DNA from: Chitinophagaceae bacterium
GTDB lineage: Bacteria; Bacteroidota; Bacteroidia; Chitinophagales; Chitinophagaceae
Assembly (NCBI GenBank): GCA_003151295.1
Contig: PLXD01000573.1
Coordinates: forward strand, 1 to 7,034
Reading direction: 5' to 3'
DNA: 7,034 nt
The notes under the pieces were generated by a model, which worked only from the letters and a program-made list of their open reading frames with translations, made no database searches and was not told the DNA's origin. Shown here piece after piece: positions 1 through 5,946 of the stretch; position 1 is the stretch's first letter; each line of letters begins with the position of its first letter. The position numbers and the translations under genes were made by a program.

Positions 1-633
1 ATTATTGGGTTCGTGATAGCTGGTGTTGCGTCCCCCGGCTATATATAGTTTATCGCCGATCACGGCGGCGGCGCAATGATCGCGGATATGCGGCGCGTCG
101 GGCAGGGCCGTCCAGGTGTCGGTTTCGGGATCGTACTGATCGAAGAGGTTGGTCGTTCCGCTGGAGTGTCCGTGTCGTATTCCGCAGACGAGATATAATT
201 TCCTTTTATAGAGCGCGGCTCCTGCGGCGCCCCTGCGTCTGCCGGTATCGAGGGTTGCGCCCGATCGCCAGTTGTCTTTTTCTGTATCATAGATGAGGGG
301 TCCGGGGAGGTTGCCCTGGTCGGGAAATCCGCCGCCTGAAAAGGCTTCCAGCACGTAGATTTTATTTGCATAGGCTACCGGCTGGAAAGGGTTGAAACCC
401 ATGGGCGCGATGGATTTTTTTGTCCAGGTGGGGGTGGCCGGGTCGAATACTTCTATGGCATTGGCAGGGCCTTCTCCTCCCAACAGATATAATTTACCGT
501 TTACGGCCGCCAGGCCGCATTCGCTTCTTCCGTTGGCACCATTCTTTGTTTGCACAACCTCCCAATGGGAGGGTGGATAAGACGAAGCGGGAAGGAAAGG
601 CAATCCGAGAAGGAGGAATATTAGAGGTCTCAT
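1..633 (-). CDS. Secreted Kelch-repeat (galactose-oxidase-like beta-propeller) protein, 3' part missing
   Basis: The frame is open from an ATG at 631-633 to the left edge, giving 211 residues with no stop, so the C-terminal part lies outside the window. The N-terminus (MRPLIFLLLGLPFLPASS) is a short export signal, probably cut near residue 18. After it come Kelch blades, each with a hydrophobic strand, a Gly-Gly or similar turn, and a D-P-x-T-x-x-W type end. Blade 1 covers about 38-77 (GKLYLLGGEG, VFDPATPTW), blade 2 about 80-128 (KIYVLEAFSGGG, IYDTEKDNW), blade 3 about 132-181 (RRRGAAGAA, YDPETDTWTALPDAP), and blade 4 starts at about 184 (RDHCAAAVIGDKLYIAGGR). Such propellers usually bind sugars or proteins in the periplasm or outside the cell. 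No catalytic Tyr/Cys pair of galactose oxidase can be claimed from this fragment. Four blades are visible and six or seven are usual. No clear Shine-Dalgarno precedes the ATG. The family is secure; the substrate is unknown. Confidence 0.9.
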   Translation of the reverse strand, partial: MRPLIFLLLGLPFLPASSYPPSHWEVVQTKNGANGRSECGLAAVNGKLYLLGGEGPANAIEVFDPATPTWTKKSIAPMGFNPFQPVAYANKIYVLEAFSGGGFPDQGNLPGPLIYDTEKDNWRSGATLDTGRRRGAAGAALYKRKLYLVCGIRHGHSSGTTNLFDQYDPETDTWTALPDAPHIRDHCAAAVIGDKLYIAGGRNTSYHEPNN

Positions 634-650
634 TGATTCGGCATTAAGAG

Positions 651-861
651 ATGACAAAGAGGATGAGTATCGGTCCGGGAAACTACTTGCCCGCGATAAG
701 CATCGGGTGTACAGGATTCAGGTTGATGAAGGAAACGATCAACTTCCCTGAGGGTCCTGGGAAAGACCGGTTTTAAATATGCCGGAATATTCGACTATGA
801 CGGAGAGCCTACCCGGAGAGTTAAAGGCGAACCGACTGCTTGGTTTAAATATGAGAAATGA
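651..861 (+). pseudogene. Frameshifted C-terminal remnant of an unidentified protein
   Basis: Two overlapping plus-strand frames join into one plausible protein end. The first runs from ATG 651 to TAA 774-776 and contains SIGPGNYLPAISIGCTGF and then TINFPEGPGKDRF. The second enters at the T-run 771-774 and reads on through YAGIFDYDGEPTRR and GEPTAWFKYEK to TGA 859-861. Removing one T from TTTT at 771-774 fuses them into 69 residues plus stop. Gly, Pro, Trp and Tyr content and the clean ending resemble a folded extracellular domain, perhaps the end of a carbohydrate-active enzyme, but I do not recognise the family. An in-frame TAA at 645-647 means any N-terminal part is gone. The remnant fills the upstream region of the divergent Kelch gene. 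It could also be an intact gene with a sequencing error at the homopolymer, or a chance open stretch. Confidence 0.4.
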
Positions 862-869
862 ATGACTGG

Positions 870-1064
870 TCAGGTCGCCTTATCTTTCGTATTACGCACC
901 AGCCCGACACCGGAAAAGAAGAAGATGACTCCCAGGATGGCGTATACAAAAATACTTTTTACATGCCTGGAGTTTTCTCCTCCATGCATAAAAGTGAAGG
1001 CAGCCAATATGAGGCCCGCAATGCCCAATATGGATATTATTATACCCAGTATTCTTTTTTCCAT
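870..1064 (-). CDS. Small two-helix inner-membrane protein
   Basis: This is a 64-residue protein. Two hydrophobic segments, about residues 5-26 (ILGIIISILGIAGLILAAF) and 38-56 (IFVYAILGVIFFFSGVGLV), are separated by a polar loop containing HGGENSRHVKS. It ends with a basic tail, RNTKDKAT. The layout fits a hairpin in the inner membrane. Similar short proteins with a RILGII start and a GVIFFxxGxxLVR end are, from memory, common unannotated genes in Chitinophagaceae and relatives; no function is known. The competing plus-strand frames at 858-1079 and 862-1068 are antisense shadows without this hydrophobic pattern. It converges on the remnant that ends at 861 and is divergent from the gene at 1238. 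Its ATG (1062-1064) has no clear Shine-Dalgarno. Confidence 0.75.
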   Translation of the reverse strand: MEKRILGIIISILGIAGLILAAFTFMHGGENSRHVKSIFVYAILGVIFFFSGVGLVRNTKDKAT

Positions 1065-1091
1065 ATAGTTGTTTTATAGGGTTAATTAATC

Positions 1092-1119
1092 TTTGAAAAT
1101 GAAAATCGTTTTATATTTA
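1092..1119 (+). promoter_or_regulatory. Possible Bacteroidota-type promoter for the basic secreted protein
   Basis: TTTG at 1092-1095 and TATATTTA at 1112-1119 resemble the Bacteroidota -33 (TTTG) and -7 (TAnnTTTG) elements with one mismatch. They are separated by 16 bases, slightly shorter than usual. Use of this site would leave a leader of more than 100 bases before the ATG at 1238. The region is AT-rich, so a chance match is quite possible. Confidence 0.2.
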
Positions 1120-1237
1120 GCCTGAATCCGGCTCTCAATAACCTTTTTCCTTCCTTGTGCATTTGCCTGTGCGCCTTGTTCATGGCATGGTAATAGCCGA
1201 CTAACTCATATCTATTTCATTCATAAAAAGGGTAACT

Positions 1238-1555
1238 ATGAAAAAAGTACTGTTATTTTTACTTGGGGCGGCGCTGACAACTCTTACTTATGCACAAACC
1301 ACACCAAAAAAGGCAGAGGAAAGCGATTTACGCACGGATGTACGGGCGAAGAGCAAAGAAAATCATGCAGTGGCAAAGGATGTGACCCATTTAAAACTTA
1401 AGGACGCCAGAGCCGATCATCGGGTCGTGGCGGCCAGGAAAAAAGTTATCAGGCGGCGTTCGGCCCAACTAAAAAGCCGGGGTGTGAAACATCCGGTTTC
1501 GAGAGCCAAACACCAGATCCATGCACAGGATGAAACGAAGAAATATAAGGATTAA
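1238..1555 (+). CDS. Small exported, highly basic protein of unknown function
   Basis: This is a 105-residue protein with a classical signal peptide (MKKVLLFLLGAALTTLTYA) and a probable cut before Q20. The mature part has about 15 Lys, 10 Arg and 6 His against about 11 acidic residues. It has no Cys or Trp and only one aromatic residue (Y103). It is probably helical or disordered. Charged runs repeat a loose pattern (DLRTDVRAKSK, DVTHLKLKDARADH, KKVIRRR) and end in RGVKHPVSRAKHQ. From memory, the block VTHLKxKxAxADH...GVKHPxxxAKxQ recurs in small uncharacterised secreted proteins of Chitinophagaceae, often in several copies per genome; I cannot confirm this here. AAAAGGG a few bases before the ATG could be a weak ribosome binding site. 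Binding to a polyanion (nucleic acid, lipopolysaccharide, acidic polysaccharide) is suggested only by charge. It is a stand-alone gene, divergent from the small membrane protein and convergent with the GH51 gene. Confidence 0.85.
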   Translation: MKKVLLFLLGAALTTLTYAQTTPKKAEESDLRTDVRAKSKENHAVAKDVTHLKLKDARADHRVVAARKKVIRRRSAQLKSRGVKHPVSRAKHQIHAQDETKKYKD

Positions 1556-1604
1556 ATTATTTAATCGTAATGGCAGGGATCACCGACCTCGCCCTTCTAC
1601 ACAC

Positions 1605-3560
1605 CTATTTTTCAAATCTTAGGATAGAATAAGAAGTAGCCGGAAATACATACTCGCAGTCGGTATTTACCGGTAGGGTGAGGGTAGATTTCTTGGGTAT
1701 GACCCTCTCGGGATTTTCAACCGTATTCTCCGATTGAAGAGTGCCTGCAAGTGTCCATACGGTAACCCCGGGTTTGCGATCCGGAAATCCCTTCAATACT
1801 ATAGAAGCCTTCACGGGAGATTTTTCCGTGTTTACGACATGCAGTACGAGTGTTTTTCCATCCTCGCTTCGGGTAGCCGTCACATCGAGATCGCCTTCTA
1901 CACTTTCCATCACCCGTAAAGGCAGGTGATTTTTGGCTGCCATTTGCTGGGCATAGAAGGGAGGCATGCCCCAAACCCTGGCAGGCGTGAAAAAGATCTG
2001 CCCCTGGTCCCAGCCGTTATCATTTTGTCCCAGAGCCTGTAGTCCGTTGGCTGCGCAAGAGGTGAGCAGAAAATCGCCATGGCGGCGGGTGGCGTTAAGC
2101 GTAGTCGCATGGCCCAATGCCCGTTGCAGGTTGTGAAGGTTTCCATTCTCTTCGAAGATGGTGCATTTCATGTCTGTGTTCGGATTCCATTTCAGGAAAA
2201 GCGCCTGCATTTTTGTAAGCCTTTTGTCGACCGTAAGGCCCGATTGCGCACTGTCGGCATCGGTATGCAGATCCCAGTAGGCCGCTTTACCATCCAGGGC
2301 TTTAAAAACACGTTCCATATTGGTGGATTGAGACCGCCACCAGGCCGCATTGATCAGTTTGATCTCGGGATATTTATCATGTATAGCCTGATACATGGCA
2401 TTAAATCGCCCGATATAGTGGTCATATTCATTTACGTTGTCACTATCGATCACCTCTTCATTGCCAATCTCGATATACTGCACTTTGTAGGGTTGCGGAT
2501 GGCCGTTTGCCGCCCGTGTTTTACCCCAGGGCGTGGTAATATCCCCTTTCAGGTATTCCGCCAGATCGGCTGCATCGGGGTCCGTTTCTTCGATATTTAT
2601 CGCAAAGGCCGATTCAAAGCCGGCGGCTTCGCAGAATTTCAAAAAATCTTCAATGCCGAAACCATTGCTTGAATAAGGGTACCAGGTTCCCTGGTATGGA
2701 GGGCGCTTGTCGGGATCGCCGATCATTTTTTTCCAGCGATATTCCGGGGCATTTACCATGCTGCCGCCATACCGTACAAAGTTCAATCCTTCCTGCTGCA
2801 TTTTGGTCGCAATATCGGCTCTTATGGGAAGTCCTTTGAAGGAGTCTTTGCCGGTGGAGCCCAGTACAGCCTGGTCTACCCATAGCTTCCCGGGGTTTTC
2901 AATATAGATGACAAATCGGGATTTGGCGTCCGTGCCATTGGATGTTAAACGGAAGGAATATTTTTCCCATTCTGTTGTTACGGCCTTGATTTTTTGAATC
3001 GCATAGGTTTTAGTTCCGTCGGCACTTTGAAGCGCAACGGTCACCGGCCCCTTCAATTGCTGTGCGCGGAGATAGATGCGACCTGCAAATTGCTGACCCT
3101 TTCTTAGGGCTATGCCCCAGCGGTTTAAGCCCCTGTTGGCAATGAGGATTTTTCCGGGAGCCCCGGCATGCAGGATCACCTGTGACTGCCTGCCTGTATA
3201 GGAATGGCTGCTGTCCAGTGTGAGCAGGGAGCCTTTTGCGCCGGTTTGAACGGTATCCCACATCGAGCTTACCGTATGAATATCACCGGTGCCAATTGCT
3301 TTGAATGTTGCAGCAGGTTCCTCAAAACTTTCCCCAAACAGGCGCTGATCGTACAATCCACCGTATATTTCATGATTGACATCTTCTATGCAGGAGCCAT
3401 ACATCGTAGAACTGATCTTGTTCATTACTTTGGCAGCATCGACAGATATGCGGGCATGGGATTTAGAGGTATCGGATGGGGGTATAGCTTGTGAAAAGCA
3501 GTGGGAGTAAACAAGGAGCGATAGTAAAGAGAGGAAAACCAATCCGTAACGTCTATTCAT
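1605..3560 (-). CDS. Secreted GH51-family alpha-L-arabinofuranosidase
   Basis: This enzyme would release terminal alpha-L-arabinofuranose from arabinan, arabinoxylan or arabinogalactan in the periplasm or outside the cell. The chosen start (ATG 3558-3560, MNRRYGLVFLSLLSLLVY) gives a normal signal peptide of 651 residues total. An ATG 21 bases upstream (3579-3581) would add MGGLLTA before the basic n-region and is less likely. Counted from that longer form (658 residues), 45-90 is the typical N-terminal GH51 stretch (MYGSCIEDVNHEIYGGLYDQ). About 95-240 is a beta-rich, carbohydrate-binding-like insert. The barrel follows, with RYGGSMVN at 270-277 and the acid/base Glu in IEIGNEE (E375). WDLHTDAD lies at 436-443. 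The likely nucleophile is in TIFEENGN (E477, or E478 if the alignment slips by one). A C-terminal beta-sandwich runs from about 540 to the end. Length is normal and both catalytic Glu residues are present, so it should be active. No SusC/SusD pair or sensor is seen next to it. Confidence 0.93.
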   Translation of the reverse strand: MNRRYGLVFLSLLSLLVYSHCFSQAIPPSDTSKSHARISVDAAKVMNKISSTMYGSCIEDVNHEIYGGLYDQRLFGESFEEPAATFKAIGTGDIHTVSSMWDTVQTGAKGSLLTLDSSHSYTGRQSQVILHAGAPGKILIANRGLNRWGIALRKGQQFAGRIYLRAQQLKGPVTVALQSADGTKTYAIQKIKAVTTEWEKYSFRLTSNGTDAKSRFVIYIENPGKLWVDQAVLGSTGKDSFKGLPIRADIATKMQQEGLNFVRYGGSMVNAPEYRWKKMIGDPDKRPPYQGTWYPYSSNGFGIEDFLKFCEAAGFESAFAINIEETDPDAADLAEYLKGDITTPWGKTRAANGHPQPYKVQYIEIGNEEVIDSDNVNEYDHYIGRFNAMYQAIHDKYPEIKLINAAWWRSQSTNMERVFKALDGKAAYWDLHTDADSAQSGLTVDKRLTKMQALFLKWNPNTDMKCTIFEENGNLHNLQRALGHATTLNATRRHGDFLLTSCAANGLQALGQNDNGWDQGQIFFTPARVWGMPPFYAQQMAAKNHLPLRVMESVEGDLDVTATRSEDGKTLVLHVVNTEKSPVKASIVLKGFPDRKPGVTVWTLAGTLQSENTVENPERVIPKKSTLTLPVNTDCEYVFPATSYSILRFEK

Positions 3561-3602
3561 AGCGGTCAGAAGTCCACCCATAAGCTGTATTTTTATGCCC
3601 TA

Positions 3603-3642
3603 AGATAGGCAATCCTTACTTCAGATAGACAATCCTTCCTTT
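3603..3642 (-). repeat. 20-bp tandem direct repeat upstream of the GH51 gene
   Basis: Two adjacent 20-base units, 3603-3622 and 3623-3642, match at 17 of 20 positions. Both contain AGATAG, then CAATCCTT. On the gene strand each reads AAGGATTGYCTATCT. They lie 43-82 bases before the preferred GH51 start, in the gap after the 82-residue gene. A period of 20 bp is close to two helical turns, which suits two copies of a DNA-binding protein on one face. The gene-strand TTG of one unit and TATCTTAG of the other, 22 bases apart, also resemble weak -33/-7 elements. The repeat is certain; its regulatory role is inferred. Confidence 0.6.
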
Positions 3643-3653
3643 CGACAGCGGCC

Positions 3654-3902
3654 TTAGATAAAATGCCGCTCAATAATCCTCCCGATCGCGGTCGCCAATT
3701 CCGTATTGTCTGCGGTTTGAAAATACCAGGCAGGGTTTTTCTCTCCATCGAGGCCCTGGTAGAGGAAGTGTATCGACCGGTCTGGAAACTCGACCATAAA
3801 TTCCCTGAGATCCTGCGAAGTAATGCGGATCGGATCTTCATCCAGTAAGGTGACGAAGGATGCTGAAAGAGGATCATTATTGTCAGTAATGATGGAATGC
3901 AT
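3654..3902 (-). CDS. Unknown 82-residue cytoplasmic protein
   Basis: I do not recognise this protein. It starts MHSIITDNNDPLSASFVTLL, has a middle part RITSQDLREFMVEFPDRSIHFLYQGLDG, and ends NTELATAIGRIIERHFI. It has no signal peptide, membrane helix or Cys. It is mildly acidic with alternating hydrophobic positions, and the last 15 residues look like an amphipathic helix, so a small folded soluble protein is likely. This frame is preferred over the 128-residue minus-strand frame at 3593-3979, whose translation is rich in Ser/Arg/Leu without order and looks like a shadow. TAACTTTA lies just before the ATG and resembles a -7 element, but it is too close for a normal leader. The gene is 93 bases upstream of the GH51 start on the same strand and might share its transcript. 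It is divergent from the reductase remnant. Confidence 0.55.
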   Translation of the reverse strand: MHSIITDNNDPLSASFVTLLDEDPIRITSQDLREFMVEFPDRSIHFLYQGLDGEKNPAWYFQTADNTELATAIGRIIERHFI

Positions 3903-3932
3903 AGCATAAAGTTAGGGAAAAATGCCGATAAA

Positions 3933-3947
3933 ACTAAATTATTTAGT
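3933..3947. promoter_or_regulatory. Palindrome, possible operator
   Basis: ACTAAAT-T-ATTTAGT is a perfect inverted repeat with 7-base arms around one central base. It lies 31 bases upstream of the ATG of the 82-residue gene (minus) and 29 bases before the point where reductase homology begins (plus, about 3977). Its size and AT-rich symmetry fit a dimeric winged-helix repressor. In Bacteroidota, RibD-C/DHFR-like genes are often in operons with an ArsR-type regulator, so this may be the surviving operator of such an operon; that is inference. Confidence 0.35.
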
Positions 3948-3976
3948 AATTTACTGCCTGAATAGGAGTCGTTATT

Positions 3977-4198
3977 CATAGGACCGGGAAGGATATGACA
4001 ATTTTAGGCAGCGGAAGTATTTTAACCCAATTGGCAGAACACGGTTTGATCGATGAATATCAGATCATGCTGGATCCCGTTGCCATAGGAAGTGGCTCGC
4101 CAATATTCAAAGGCATTAAGCATAATCTGAATTTGAAACTTACCGCGACAAGAACATTTAAAAGCGGGAGTGTTCTTCTTTGCTACCAGCCGATGTGA
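3977..4198 (+). pseudogene. C-terminal remnant of a RibD-C / dihydrofolate-reductase-like protein
   Basis: Recognisable homology begins at HRTGKDM and continues through MTILGSGSI (the glycine-rich NADPH-binding loop of the family), LIDEYQIMLDPVAIGSGSPIF and the closing strand GSVLLCYQP before TGA 4196-4198. Family members (the RibD C-terminal domain group commonly annotated as dihydrofolate reductase family protein) are about 180-190 residues. Here only about the last 73 codons remain, and an in-frame TGA at 3959-3961 closes the frame upstream. The N-terminal two thirds, including the first half of the nucleotide-binding fold, are missing, so it cannot be an active reductase. The first ATG inside (3995-3997) is an internal Met, not a real start. 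The remaining codons are intact, so the deletion may be fairly recent. It converges on the lipoprotein gene that ends at 4243. Confidence 0.85.
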
Positions 4199-4242
4199 AA
4201 GTGAGTTGGTAAGCGGGGTCGGTGCCTTTGCCTCATTATTAT

Positions 4243-4761
4243 CTACTCCTTCAAATAAAATGAAATCTGTGTTTCAATATTAGTCATATCAACCTGAATG
4301 GGAGACTTCTTCCTTTCAAATACAAACAAACCATAAACATCATTTTTTTTATTTAGGTCAATGTATTCGAAGGAACCATCCTTTTTGATAAAAAGAAGAT
4401 ACCTGTAATTTTTTGAATCTATAATTGTTAATGCCGGCCAGTTCTTTTTTATTGCCATACGGGCATACCGCATCTCGTAGAAATAATCGTGCATAATACC
4501 TTTATAGACCGACGTATCAAGTAATGCCTTAATTTTTTTCAATTGAAGAGAATCGGGATAATAAAATACTGCTGCAGGTAAATTTATCGTTAAAGTGTCC
4601 GGATAAGTGCTGGGTGGTTTCTCTATATGCTTTGCTCTGCCTGTTGTTTTCGCGGTAATTGTCGTTTTTTTATTTGTAGCAGTATTATTGGTGCATGAAA
4701 AGATTATAAAGAATATCCATGTTGTAAGCAGAATGCTAATAAATCTAACAGTATTTTTCAT
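4243..4761 (-). CDS. Unknown lipoprotein
   Basis: This is a 172-residue protein with a lipoprotein signal: MKNTVRFISILLTTWIFFII and then the lipobox I-F-S-C with the lipidated Cys at 23. Residues 24-52 are a Thr/Lys/Asn-rich linker. The rest is a compact domain with PDSLQLKKIKALLD (69-82), HDYFYEMRYARMAIKKNWP (91-109), YRYLLFIKKDGS and YIDLNKKNDVYGLFVF, ending VDMTNIETQISFYL. From memory, this layout (a helix with HDYFY...R followed by strands carrying a D-x-N-x-x-N-D-x-x-G-L turn) matches small uncharacterised lipoproteins of Chitinophagaceae; no activity is known. It sits in the cell envelope, inner- or outer-membrane side not determinable. It is a single gene, separated by a terminator from the operon upstream on the same strand, so it must have its own promoter in 4762-4860. 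No clear TAnnTTTG is seen there. Confidence 0.8.
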   Translation of the reverse strand: MKNTVRFISILLTTWIFFIIFSCTNNTATNKKTTITAKTTGRAKHIEKPPSTYPDTLTINLPAAVFYYPDSLQLKKIKALLDTSVYKGIMHDYFYEMRYARMAIKKNWPALTIIDSKNYRYLLFIKKDGSFEYIDLNKKNDVYGLFVFERKKSPIQVDMTNIETQISFYLKE

Positions 4762-4867
4762 CCGTTAATTTTTTGTTTTTTAATGGTCGGATGGACGATT
4801 CATGTTGTTAAACAATTCTTTAAAACTCGTAATTTTTATGCTTAACCTGATTGCAGGAATCTTCTTC

Positions 4868-4899
4868 AAAAAAAATCCTGAATTATTCAGGATTTTTTT
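4868..4899. terminator. Bidirectional intrinsic terminator
   Basis: The stem is TCCTGAA (4876-4882) and TTCAGGA (4886-4892), with a three-base loop TTA. It is flanked by eight A on the left (4868-4875) and seven T on the right (4893-4899), so it can end transcription in either direction. It stands 58 bases past the stop of the DUF5777-like gene and closes the YceI/cytochrome/barrel operon on the minus strand, separating it from the lipoprotein gene. Confidence 0.88.
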
Positions 4900-4949
4900 C
4901 CAATGTATGTTATTTTATAAATTTTCTGGGATTAAAATCATGCTGCACA

Positions 4950-5924
4950 TCAGAAGTTCCACAACCTGGTAATGTTAAAACCAATTTCGAATTGGCCACC
5001 CAGCACTTTTGTGCCATCTGTCTGAGTATATCCAAACGGGTTGTTTGTGTTATAGAGGCTATTCTGTTGCGAGTTCAGCAGGGAATAGTTGCCTGCAAAC
5101 AACTGGAAGGTGTGGCCACTGGTATTAAACTCAAACCCAAATGCTATATTGGGATGGGGGTTATTGGTAGCAAATCTTGTAAGAGGCTGATCATAGTCAA
5201 TAATAAAGGAAGTCCCCTCGGTTAATTTATATCTTGCGCATACAGCCAAGGCAAAAAGATCAAATTTAGCTTCATTAAATTTAACCTTTGCCGTGCTATC
5301 ATATTTGGTGTAATAACCGGGAACAGAATTCTGATGAGATATGCTGGCAGCAACCTGCAAAGAAAATTTATCAGTGATCTTTCTGGCAATTATCAACTCG
5401 TTGAAAAAAGACAAGCGCTGCGTATTGTAGGTAAAAAGAACATGATTCGGATCCTCTATAGATTTATATGCCATATTACCATAATAGGTGACGCTGACCG
5501 GATATTTGCCTTTTGCTTGCTTCAAAATAGCATATTTGGCGCTTCCATCCCACAGCAAATTGTCCTTTGTCAGGCCGAAACCCAAGTATAAATTATTTAT
5601 AGGCGCATAATTAAAACCGATCCGGATATTAGAAGAACCATAAATTCCCCATAAATCCTTATAACCATTTTGAACGGTTCCAAACCTGTGCTGAATATCC
5701 GCTTCAAAAGTTCCTTTAACAGGCACCATTACCGTTTGATCATCAATAATCCAGGTACTTTGGAAAGTATTTTTTACCGGCTTCGCTTTGGCATGGGGTG
5801 TTTTTTTCGTAGCAGCACTTGTGCTGTCTTGCGCATTAAGGGTTGATTGAATCAGGAAAAGACACACAAGAAGGGAAAATGGCAATACAAACCAGGGTTT
5901 TGGTATATTTATTTTTTGTTTCAT
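4950..5924 (-). CDS. DUF5777-like outer-membrane beta-barrel protein, last gene of the operon
   Basis: The preferred start is ATG 5922-5924 (324 residues). It gives a signal peptide (MKQKINIPKPWFVLPFSLLVCLF...LNA, cut before Q32) and a 22-base gap after the upstream gene. An in-frame start at 5972 would add 16 polar residues and overlap that gene by 26 bases. Residues 33-52 are a Lys/Ala/Thr linker. Then come about a dozen alternating strands with turns, including GTFEADIQHRFGTVQNGYKDLWG (71-93, split as GTFEADIQHRF and GTVQNGYKDLWG), IRIGFNYAPINNLYLGFGL, YPVSVTYYGNMAY, and a C-terminal strand FEIGFNITRLWNF ending in Phe, as outer-membrane barrels do. The HRFG...LWG block is typical of the DUF5777 family as I remember it. 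Its role is unknown. In Bacteroidota such barrels are often next to YceI-like and cytochrome-like genes, as here, which suggests an envelope partner. Confidence 0.82.
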   Translation of the reverse strand: MKQKINIPKPWFVLPFSLLVCLFLIQSTLNAQDSTSAATKKTPHAKAKPVKNTFQSTWIIDDQTVMVPVKGTFEADIQHRFGTVQNGYKDLWGIYGSSNIRIGFNYAPINNLYLGFGLTKDNLLWDGSAKYAILKQAKGKYPVSVTYYGNMAYKSIEDPNHVLFTYNTQRLSFFNELIIARKITDKFSLQVAASISHQNSVPGYYTKYDSTAKVKFNEAKFDLFALAVCARYKLTEGTSFIIDYDQPLTRFATNNPHPNIAFGFEFNTSGHTFQLFAGNYSLLNSQQNSLYNTNNPFGYTQTDGTKVLGGQFEIGFNITRLWNF

Positions 5925-5946
5925 CTTATTATTTTTTGTAGATGAC

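Noticed and set aside
60..371. Minus-strand frame of 103 codons
   Set aside because: It is a different frame inside the Kelch gene. The true Kelch frame is open from 633 to the left edge and carries the repeats.
1551..1565. Palindrome after the basic protein as a terminator
   Set aside because: The stem is only A and T, overlaps the stop codon and lacks a following T-run, so it would be too weak. It is kept only as a possible binding site.
2079..2672. Long plus-strand frame of 197 codons
   Set aside because: It lies fully antisense to the catalytic part of the GH51 gene, has no signal or recognisable motif, and looks like a shadow of that gene's codon pattern.
3593..3979. Minus-strand frame of 128 codons
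   Set aside because: It overlaps the 82-residue gene in another frame. The translation is Ser/Arg/Leu-rich without domain-like order, and it runs through the repeat and the palindrome.
4851..5225. Plus-strand frame of 124 codons
   Set aside because: It starts inside the terminator region and runs antisense to the DUF5777-like barrel; its sequence shows no family features.
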